DNA from: Streptomyces sp. Edi2
Lineage (GTDB): Bacteria; Actinomycetota; Actinomycetes; Streptomycetales; Streptomycetaceae
DNA: 64,000 bases
NCBI RefSeq assembly: GCF_040253635.1
Contig: NZ_JBEJGX010000003.1
Span: forward strand, 1,426,001-1,490,000
Reading direction: 5' to 3'
Positions 56,842 to 64,000 of the stretch are shown here, in pieces. The position numbers were made by a program, and so were the translations under genes. Position 1 is the stretch's first letter; the number at the start of each line of letters is the position of its first letter. The notes under the pieces were generated by a model, which was given only the letters and a program-made list of their open reading frames with translations, was not told the DNA's origin and did no database searches.

Positions 56842-57534
56842 ATGACCGACATCCGCAAGACCGCCCTCGTCATCGGGGCCTCCCGGACCCTGGGCCTCGG
56901 GATCGCCGCCGAGTACCTGCGCCGCGGCTGGGACGTCATCGGCACGGTCCGCGGCAGCCGGCGCACCGGTCTCCACGACCTGGCCGAAACGTCCGGTGGA
57001 CGGCTGACCATCGAGTCGCTGGAGATGACCGAGCCGGAGCAGATCTCGGCACTGCGCGACCGGCTGGCCCGGCACACCCTCGACCTGCTCTTCGTCAACG
57101 CCGCCATCACGCGCGGCGACATCCCGATCGGCGAGGTCCCGACGGACATGTTCACCGAGGTCATGGTCACCAACGCCCTCAGCCCGATGCGCGTCGTGGA
57201 ATCCCTGCGCCCGCTGGTCGCGCCCCACGGGACCATCGGCGTCATGTCCTCCGACCAGGGGAGCATCACCCTGAACACCGAGGGCGGCCAGGATCTGTAC
57301 CGGGCCAGCAAGTCCGCCCTGAACCAGCTGATGCGCAGCTACGCCGTCCGCTATGCCGAGGACACGCACAGACTGCTCCTCGTCAACCCTGGCTGGGTAC
57401 GCACCGAACTCGGCGGTCCTGAGGCCGAGCTCAGCGTGGAGGAGAGCGTTCCCGGGGTGGTGGAGACGATCGAGCACCACCGAGAGCCCGGTCTGCACTT
57501 CGTCGACTACCAGGGGCAGGTCGTGCCCTGGTAG
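56842..57534 (+). CDS. Short-chain dehydrogenase/reductase
   Basis: 230 residues, classical SDR fold. The cofactor motif is VIGASRTLGLGIAAEYLRRG (equivalent to GxxxGxG), followed by LDLLFVNAAITRG (NAG equivalent), a Ser in VMSSDQGSI and the catalytic YRASKSALNQL (Y-x3-K). NADPH is favoured by the basic residues after the Rossmann loop. AGAGGAATCAC precedes the ATG. Its substrate is unknown; the divergent LysR is its likely regulator. Confidence 0.9.
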   Translation: MTDIRKTALVIGASRTLGLGIAAEYLRRGWDVIGTVRGSRRTGLHDLAETSGGRLTIESLEMTEPEQISALRDRLARHTLDLLFVNAAITRGDIPIGEVPTDMFTEVMVTNALSPMRVVESLRPLVAPHGTIGVMSSDQGSITLNTEGGQDLYRASKSALNQLMRSYAVRYAEDTHRLLLVNPGWVRTELGGPEAELSVEESVPGVVETIEHHREPGLHFVDYQGQVVPW

Positions 57535-57621
57535 ACGCCGTGACCGGGCCCGACCGGGACTGACAGGTCCCGACCGGACCCCGCCGAGCCGTTGTTCCTG
57601 CTGAAGAGAAGCGCGCTGCGC

Positions 57622-59055
57622 TCAGCCGGTCCGGCGCAGCAGTGCCAGATACATCGCGTCCGTGCCGTGCAGATGCGGCCACAGCTGGACGTCCGGGCCG
57701 TCGCCGAGCGCCGGGACGCCGGGCATCAGCGGGCGGGCGTCGATCCACTCCACCTGCACCGGCTCACCGCCCCGCCCCTTGAGGACGTCGTCCACCACGG
57801 CCCGGGTCTCGGCCGGATGCGGCGAGCAGGTCGCATAGCCGACGACGCCGCCGACCCGTACGGCCGCGAGCGCCTGCCGAAGCAGTTCGCGCTGCAGCGG
57901 GGCGAAACCGTCCAGGTCCTCGGGGCGGCGGCGCCAGCGCGCCTCCGGACGGCGGCGCAGGGCCCCCAGACCGGTGCACGGCACGTCGACCAGCACCCGG
58001 TCGAAGGAGGCGGGCCGCCAGGCCGGGCGGGTGCCGTCGGCGGTGATGACCGCATACGGACCGGGGTTGCCGTCGAGCGCCCGCGCCACCAGACGTGCAC
58101 GGTGCGGCTGCTTCTCCGAGGCCAGCAGGGCGGCACCGCGCTCGGCCGCGAGCGCCGCCAGCAGCGCCGCCTTGCCGCCGGGGCCCGCACAGCCGTCGAG
58201 CCAGGCGCGGTCGGGGCCCTCGACGGGTGCGTTCGCCAGCGCGAGGGCGACGAGCTGGCTGCCCTCGTCCTGCACCCCGGCGCGCCCTTCGCTCACCGGG
58301 CCCAAGGCGCCCGGCTCCCCGCCCTCCGCGAGCCGCACCGCATACGGGGACCAGCGCCCGGGGAGCGCCCGCTCCTCGCCGGCCGCCGACAGAAGCTCCT
58401 CGGTGGTGGCCCGTCCCGGCCGGGCCACCAACGTCACCTCGGGGCGTTCGTTGTCCGCCTCCAGCAGGTCCTCGATGCCGGCCCGGCCCCCACCGAGCGC
58501 GTCCCAGAGCGCCGAGACGATCCAGCGGGGGTGCGCATGCACGATGCCGAGGTGGTCCTCGGGGTCCTCGTCGTACTCCGGGGCGACCTGCTCCAGCCAG
58601 CCGTCCAGGTCATGGGCCGCGACCTTGCGCAGCACCGCGTTGACGAACTTCGCCCGCCCGTCGCCCAGCACCACCCGCGCCAGCTCGACGCTGGCGCTCA
58701 CCGCGGCGTGCGTCGGAATGCGGGTGCCGAGCAACTGGTGCGCCCCGAGGGTCAGCACGTCCAGGACCGGCGGGTCCACCTCCCGCAGCGGCCGGTCCAC
58801 ACAGCGCGCGATGACCGCGTCATACGTGCCCTGCCACCGCAGCGAGCCGTAGACCAGCTCCGTCGCCAGCGCCGCGTCCCGGGCGTCGAAGTCGCCGCCC
58901 TCGCGTGCCTTGCGCAACAACGGCGGCAACACGAGGTTCGCGTACGCGTCCCGCTCGTCGACGGCCCGCAACGCCTCGAACGCGAGGACCCTGACCGGGT
59001 CCTTCTGCGGGCGGCGGTGGGGCTTGCTGGGGCGGCGGCGCGGCTGCTGGCTCAC
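57622..59055 (-). CDS. rsmB: 16S rRNA (cytosine967-C5)-methyltransferase
   Basis: 477 residues: N-terminal NusB-like RNA-binding domain (VLAFEALRAVDERDAYANLV to about residue 160) and a C-terminal SAM methyltransferase with GPGGKAALLAALA, the DVPCTGLGALRRRPEARWRR motif and GYATCSPHPAETRAVV (catalytic cysteines). It methylates C967 of 16S rRNA. GTG start. It follows fmt on the same strand, an order conserved in actinobacteria. Confidence 0.95.
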   Translation of the reverse strand: MSQQPRRRPSKPHRRPQKDPVRVLAFEALRAVDERDAYANLVLPPLLRKAREGGDFDARDAALATELVYGSLRWQGTYDAVIARCVDRPLREVDPPVLDVLTLGAHQLLGTRIPTHAAVSASVELARVVLGDGRAKFVNAVLRKVAAHDLDGWLEQVAPEYDEDPEDHLGIVHAHPRWIVSALWDALGGGRAGIEDLLEADNERPEVTLVARPGRATTEELLSAAGEERALPGRWSPYAVRLAEGGEPGALGPVSEGRAGVQDEGSQLVALALANAPVEGPDRAWLDGCAGPGGKAALLAALAAERGAALLASEKQPHRARLVARALDGNPGPYAVITADGTRPAWRPASFDRVLVDVPCTGLGALRRRPEARWRRRPEDLDGFAPLQRELLRQALAAVRVGGVVGYATCSPHPAETRAVVDDVLKGRGGEPVQVEWIDARPLMPGVPALGDGPDVQLWPHLHGTDAMYLALLRRTG

Positions 59056-59198
59056 AGAAAAGGTGCTCCGGATACGAGATGAGGGGTCCCTCCCAGCCTA
59101 CGCGGGCACGCGGGCGGACCGCGCGGAGAGGCCGGAGCCGGACCCCGGGGCCCGCCGCCCTCCGGCGGCTGCCGGCCCCTGGCAGCGGACGCGGGGGC

Positions 59199-60137
59199 TC
59201 AGTCCCCCAGCCGCTCCCCGCTCTCGATCCGCACCCCGCGCGCCCAATCGGCCGCCTTCATCGGCTTCTTGCCCTGCGGCTGGACCCAGCCGAGTTCGAC
59301 GGGGTGGCTGCCGGTACCGGCGTACACCGCCTTCTTGGTCACGGCGAGTTCGCCGGGTGCGAGGGCGGGCTCGGTGTGGCCGGCTGCGTCAGCGGCCGAC
59401 ATCAGCTTGAGGCGCTCGCCGCGGAAGACCGTCCAGGCCCCCGGCGCGGGCGCACAGCCGCGGATCACCCGGTCGACCCGCAGCGCGGGCGCCGCCCAGT
59501 CCACCTTGGCGTCCTCGACCTCGATCTTCGGCGCGAGGGTGACCCCCTCGGGCGGCTGCGGCACCGCCTGCAGCGTGCCGTCCTCGATGCCGTCCATCGT
59601 CGCCACCAGCAGCCCGGAACCGGCGAATGCCAGCCGGGTGAGCAGATCGCCGCTGGTATCGGTCGGCCGGACCTCCTCGGTCAGCACCCCGAAGACCGGG
59701 CCGGAGTCCAGTCCGGTCTCGATCTGGAACGTCGAGGCGCCGGTCACCTCGTCCCCCGCCAGCACCGCATGCTGCACTGGCGCCGCGCCCCGCCACGCGG
59801 GCAGCAGCGAGAAGTGCAGATTGACCCACCCCTTGGCGGGAATGTCGAGCGCGGCCTTCGGCAGCAGCGCCCCGTAGGCAACCACCGGGCAGCAGTCCGG
59901 CGCGATCTCCCGCAGCCGGGCCAGGAAGTCCTCGTCGCGCGGCTTGACGGGCTTGAGCACCTCGATGCCCGCCTCCTCCGCCCGCTCCGCGACGGGGCTG
60001 GCGACCAGCCTCCGGCCGCGCCCCGCGGGCGCGTCGGGCCGGGTGACGACGGCCACGACCTCGTGCCGGTCCGAGGCGAGCAGGGCATCGAGGGCGGGTA
60101 CGGCGACCTCGGGGGTGCCGGCGAAGACGAGCCTCAT
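59199..60137 (-). CDS. fmt: Methionyl-tRNA formyltransferase
   Basis: 312 residues. N-terminal formyltransferase domain begins [18 protein letters not shown]; the catalytic loop is [20 protein letters not shown] (Asn-His) with [17 protein letters not shown]; a C-terminal OB-fold domain follows. It formylates Met-tRNAi using 10-formyl-THF. Start ATG 60137. It is divergent from the HTH gene at 60387. Confidence 0.97.
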   Translation of the reverse strand: MRLVFAGTPEVAVPALDALLASDRHEVVAVVTRPDAPAGRGRRLVASPVAERAEEAGIEVLKPVKPRDEDFLARLREIAPDCCPVVAYGALLPKAALDIPAKGWVNLHFSLLPAWRGAAPVQHAVLAGDEVTGASTFQIETGLDSGPVFGVLTEEVRPTDTSGDLLTRLAFAGSGLLVATMDGIEDGTLQAVPQPPEGVTLAPKIEVEDAKVDWAAPALRVDRVIRGCAPAPGAWTVFRGERLKLMSAADAAGHTEPALAPGELAVTKKAVYAGTGSHPVELGWVQPQGKKPMKAADWARGVRIESGERLGD

Positions 60138-60275
60138 GGGTGGCGATCTACCTCTCACACGCAGCGGAACGACACACCAGTCTACGGGGACCGTCCCAGG
60201 CCATGGGCGGTGGATCAGGGGGCGTACGGCGTTTCCCGCGCCTTGTACGGAAGCTCGTGCGCCCCCATACCGTGA

Positions 60276-60944
<669 letters not shown>

Positions 60945-60991
60945 ACCACCCCGGCACCGAGCGCCCTTGGCTCCCCCCGCCGCTCGCCAAC

Positions 60992-61026
60992 GCCCCGGGA
61001 CCACCCGCCGACAGCGGTCCCGGGGC
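60992..61026. terminator. Bidirectional hairpin between convergent genes
   Basis: Perfect 11-bp arms GCCCCGGGACC (60992-61002) and GGTCCCGGGGC (61016-61026). It separates the HTH gene and priA, which converge here. Confidence 0.75.
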
Positions 61027-61073
61027 GGCGCCATGTCCGAGGGCGCCGCCATGCCCGGCAGCACCCGGGCGCC

Positions 61074-63236
61074 TCAGCCCAGATCGGGCGGGTCGATCCG
61101 TACCCGCACCGCCTCGCCCTCCCGCTTGACCAGCCGGGCCGCGCGGGCGGCCTTGAGCGCCGCAGCGAGGGCGGCACCCTGGCCGGGGCGGACGCGGACC
61201 AGCGCGCGTTCCCACTGCTCGCCCGGCGGAGGGTCGCCGGGGCGGCGCGGGCGCGCGGGGTCCGACGCCGGCAGCGGAACGGGCCCCAACACCTCGGCGC
61301 CCTCGGGGAGTCCGGCGTCTTTCAGCAATGCGACGACATCCTCCGCGCGGCCGGCCACCGAGGCCATCCGCGACACCGGAGGGAAGCCCAGCTCGGCCCG
61401 TTCGGCAAGCTCGCGGACCGCATGGCCGGCCGGGTCCCAGCGCACCAGCGCCTGCACCGGCCGCAGCGTCGGCTCCGCGATCACCGCGACGGTGCCGCCC
61501 TCCGCCTGACCGCGGACCAGCGCGGCGGCGCCCAGCCAGCGGCGCAGCGCCTCCTCCCCCGCCCGCAGGTCCGGCCGCCCCAGCAGCGCCCAGCCGTCCA
61601 GCAGCAGGGCCGCCGCGTATCCGCCGTCCTCGGCCACCGGCTCCGCGCCCGGTGTGCTCACCACGAGCGCGGGCGCCCCCGGAACCGTTGCCAGCACATG
61701 ATCACGCCCCGAGGTGCGCACCGGGACCGACGGGAACACCCGGCCCAGCTCCTCCGCCGTCCGCCGCGCCCCCACGACCTGAGCCCGCAGCCGCGCACCC
61801 CCGCACTCGGCACAGTGCCAGTCCGGCTCGGGCCGGCCGCACCAGGCGCAGGCCAGCTCGCCCGCGTCCTGCGACTCCAGCGGGCCCGCACAGGCCCGGC
61901 AGCGCGCGGGAGTACGGCAGCGTTCGCAGGCCAGGCGGGGCGCATACCCCCGGCGCGGCACCTGGACGAGCACCGGCCCGCGCCGCAGGCCCTCGCGCAT
62001 CACCTGCCAGGCCATCGTCGGCAGCCGGGCGGCGCGCGCCGCGGCGTCCCGCGCCTCGTCACCGTCGCTGACCGTACGCACCAGCGGCGCAGCACTGCGC
62101 ACCTGCTCGCGCTCGGCGGTCAGCGGGCGCGCCCAGCCGGTCTCGACGAGCTGGGCCGCCTCGACCGTGCAGCTCAGCCCGCCCAGCAGAAATCCGGCGC
62201 GCTCGTTGACCGACCGCTGGACAAGGACCTCACGGGCGTGCGGCTGGGGCGCATGCGGATCACTGTGGCTGGCGTCCCCGTCGTCCCACAGGGCGACCAG
62301 GCCCAGGCCGGCGACCGGCGCGAACATCGCCGCGCGCGTGCCGACCACGGCGCGCACCGCGCCACGGCTGACCGCCAGCCAACGGCGGTAGCGCTCCTCG
62401 GGCCCGGCATCGGCGGTCAGCAGCACATGCCGGCCCTCCCCGATCAGCTCGCCGAGGGCCGCGTCCACCCGCGCCGCGGCGCGCCCGTCCGGCACCACCA
62501 CCAGCGCGCCACGCCCGCCGGCCAGCGCCGCGGCCACCGCTCGCGCCAGCTCCTGCGGCCAGGTCGCCCCGGGCAGCGCCGTCCACACCGCCCGCGGCAC
62601 ATCCCCCCGTGTCAGCGCCGCCAGGAACCCGGGGCCCGCGCCGTAGCGCGCCCAACTGCCGGGCTCGGGTGCGTCGTTGGGCGGAAGCGGGGCCGGCGAC
62701 GGCTTGGCCTCCGCCCGCGCCCGGCGCGGCGGCACGGCCAGCTGCACCACATCGGCGAGCGTCCCGGCATAGCGGTCCGCCACCGCCCGGCACAGCCCCA
62801 GCAGCTCGGGCGTCAGCACCCGCTCGGACGACAGCACCTGCGCGATCGGGGCGAGCACCCCGCGATAGTCGCTCTCCGCGGCCCGCTCCACGATGAATCC
62901 GCTGACCAGCTTGCCGCCCTCACGACGGCCGCCCTTCTCCCCCGCCCCGAAGCGCACCCGCACCCGCACTCCGGGCTGGGCCTCGGCATCCATCGCCGCG
63001 GGTACCGCGTAATCGAAATAGCGGTCGAGGTGCACCAGCCCCTTGTCGACCAGCACCCGCGCCACCGGCAGCCCGGCGGCCAGCTCGGCGCCCCGCCACG
63101 TCCGCGGCTTGGCCCGCTCCGCCTTGGTCTCCCGCACGGCCTCCCGGATGAGGGCCAACTGCTCGCCCGCACCCGACGCCCCCGCCTCCGGTTGCCCGTT
63201 CTCCCTGCTCACAGCATCAGTCTTAGCAGATGGCAC
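61074..63236 (-). CDS. priA: Primosomal protein N' (PriA), actinobacterial degenerate form
   Basis: 720 residues. The N-terminal 3'-DNA-binding and winged-helix parts (VARVLVDKGLVHLDRYFDYA) lead to a helicase-like core in which Walker A (GxGKT) is absent and the DEAH box appears as WDDGDASH. A zinc-binding module follows with CERCRTPARCRAC, CAWCGRPE and CAECGG. Actinobacterial PriA is known to lack the ATPase residues, so it probably loads or marks replication-restart sites without helicase activity. GTG start at 63236 kept; a GTG at 63212 is possible. Confidence 0.93.
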   Translation of the reverse strand: MPSAKTDAVSRENGQPEAGASGAGEQLALIREAVRETKAERAKPRTWRGAELAAGLPVARVLVDKGLVHLDRYFDYAVPAAMDAEAQPGVRVRVRFGAGEKGGRREGGKLVSGFIVERAAESDYRGVLAPIAQVLSSERVLTPELLGLCRAVADRYAGTLADVVQLAVPPRRARAEAKPSPAPLPPNDAPEPGSWARYGAGPGFLAALTRGDVPRAVWTALPGATWPQELARAVAAALAGGRGALVVVPDGRAAARVDAALGELIGEGRHVLLTADAGPEERYRRWLAVSRGAVRAVVGTRAAMFAPVAGLGLVALWDDGDASHSDPHAPQPHAREVLVQRSVNERAGFLLGGLSCTVEAAQLVETGWARPLTAEREQVRSAAPLVRTVSDGDEARDAAARAARLPTMAWQVMREGLRRGPVLVQVPRRGYAPRLACERCRTPARCRACAGPLESQDAGELACAWCGRPEPDWHCAECGGARLRAQVVGARRTAEELGRVFPSVPVRTSGRDHVLATVPGAPALVVSTPGAEPVAEDGGYAAALLLDGWALLGRPDLRAGEEALRRWLGAAALVRGQAEGGTVAVIAEPTLRPVQALVRWDPAGHAVRELAERAELGFPPVSRMASVAGRAEDVVALLKDAGLPEGAEVLGPVPLPASDPARPRRPGDPPPGEQWERALVRVRPGQGAALAAALKAARAARLVKREGEAVRVRIDPPDLG

Positions 63237-63262
63237 CGACAGCGCGGGGTGCCTGTGGACAG

Positions 63263-63302
63263 CCGACGGCCCCGGACCACTGGGGCGATCCGGGGCCGTC
63301 GG
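63263..63302 (-). terminator. Terminator after metK
   Basis: Perfect 14-bp arms CCGACGGCCCCGGA (63263-63276) and TCCGGGGCCGTCGG (63289-63302), 12-nt loop, 33 bp beyond the metK stop. Confidence 0.8.
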
Positions 63303-63335
63303 CCACTACACGGGCGGTTCGAAAACCGGGGAGTC

Positions 63336-64000
63336 CTAGAGACCCGCGGCCTTCTTCAGCGCCTCCACCCGGTCGGTGCGCTCCCAGGTGAAGTCCTCCA
63401 GCTCACGGCCGAAGTGGCCGTAGGCGGCGGTCTGGGCGTAGATCGGGCGGAGCAGATCGAGGTCGCGGATGATGGCGGCCGGGCGGAGGTCGAAGACCTC
63501 GCCGATGGCCTGCTCGATCTTGTCGGTGTCGACGGTGGCGGTGCCGAAGGTCTCGACGAAGAGACCGACCGGCTCGGCCTTGCCGATGGCGTAGGCGACC
63601 TGGACCTCGCAGCGGGCCGCGAGGCCGGCGGCGACGACGTTCTTGGCGACCCAGCGCATCGCGTAGGCGGCCGAGCGGTCGACCTTGGACGGGTCCTTGC
63701 CGGAGAAGGCACCGCCGCCGTGGCGGGCCATGCCGCCGTAGGTGTCGATGATGATCTTGCGGCCGGTGAGGCCGGCGTCACCCATGGGGCCGCCGATCTC
63801 GAAGCGGCCGGTCGGGTTGACCAGCAGCCGGTAGCCGTCGGTGTCCAGCTTGATGCCGTCCTCGACCAGCTGGGCCAGGACGTGCTCGACGACGAACTCG
63901 CGGATGTCGGGAGCGAGCAGCGAGTCGAGGTCGATGTCGCTGGCGTGCTGGGAGGAGACCACGACGGTGTCGAGGCGGACGGCCTTGTGACCGTCGTACT
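63336..64000 (-). CDS. metK: S-adenosylmethionine synthetase, N-terminus missing (runs off the window)
   Basis: The last ~220 residues of MetK are present; the start lies beyond base 64000. Visible motifs are the central [12 protein letters not shown] region, [20 protein letters not shown], the family signature [19 protein letters not shown] with its P-loop-like GGGAFSGKD, and the C-terminal [15 protein letters not shown]. It makes SAM from methionine and ATP. Followed by the terminator at 63263. Confidence 0.97.
   Translation of the reverse strand, partial: YDGHKAVRLDTVVVSSQHASDIDLDSLLAPDIREFVVEHVLAQLVEDGIKLDTDGYRLLVNPTGRFEIGGPMGDAGLTGRKIIIDTYGGMARHGGGAFSGKDPSKVDRSAAYAMRWVAKNVVAAGLAARCEVQVAYAIGKAEPVGLFVETFGTATVDTDKIEQAIGEVFDLRPAAIIRDLDLLRPIYAQTAAYGHFGRELEDFTWERTDRVEALKKAAGL

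Overview
The window is high-GC actinobacterial DNA, almost certainly from a Streptomyces chromosome. The evidence is GTG starts, strong G/C bias at third codon positions in most genes, a riboflavin operon with a RibM-type transporter, a GuaB1-type IMP dehydrogenase-like protein, the degenerate actinobacterial PriA, and a long run of housekeeping genes (hisG/hisE, rib genes, rpe, rsmB, fmt, priA, metK). No rRNA, tRNA or CRISPR array was seen.

Bases 1 to about 17,700 are an accessory region, visibly less GC-rich and full of mobile-DNA marks. It opens with a minus-strand operon: DUF4254 protein, group II PLP decarboxylase, GT9 glycosyltransferase, APH-like kinase, GT4 glycosyltransferase, then a tyrosyl-tRNA synthetase cut by the window edge. 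Junctions are mostly 4-nt overlaps or very short gaps. An IS5-family element (6960-8060) separates this operon from a plus-strand HAD phosphatase and 6PGDH-like dehydrogenase pair and a minus-strand pair of P-loop kinases, one fused to an HTH domain. Then come broken genes (a truncated XRE regulator joined to a TniB-like ATPase remnant), an orphan hypothetical, a membrane NACHT NTPase, a small HTH protein and a tyrosine integrase. Next to the integrase are a stretch resembling the 3' end of RNase P RNA and an 11-bp tandem repeat.

From 17.7 to 33 kb the gene order is chromosomal: C39-like peptidase, uridine-kinase-like NTPase, EccA-like AAA protein, serine hydrolase, and two coupled CNNM/HlyC-type membrane proteins. 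The minus-strand set ribD-ribE-ribM-ribBA-ribH-hisE-hisG-PH protein follows, headed by an FMN riboswitch. From 33 to 42 kb lie an SDR, a divergent ROK regulator and MFS pair with a palindromic operator, a thioesterase, a SUKH protein, an HhH DNA glycosylase-like protein, an isochorismatase, a LigD-type phosphoesterase, a nucleobase permease and a DUF5995 protein.

From 42.7 to 50.7 kb is a probable L-lysine catabolic module. It has davB (lysine 2-monooxygenase) and davA (5-aminopentanamidase), a LysR/MFS divergent pair, and an amino-acid permease followed by an Lrp regulator. Triplets of a TTGCGC-type motif with nearly the same spacing lie upstream of both davA and the permease. From 50.7 kb to the end are guaB1, a barnase/barstar pair, a SorC regulator, rpe, a LysR/SDR pair, rsmB, fmt, an HTH protein, priA and the 3' part of metK.
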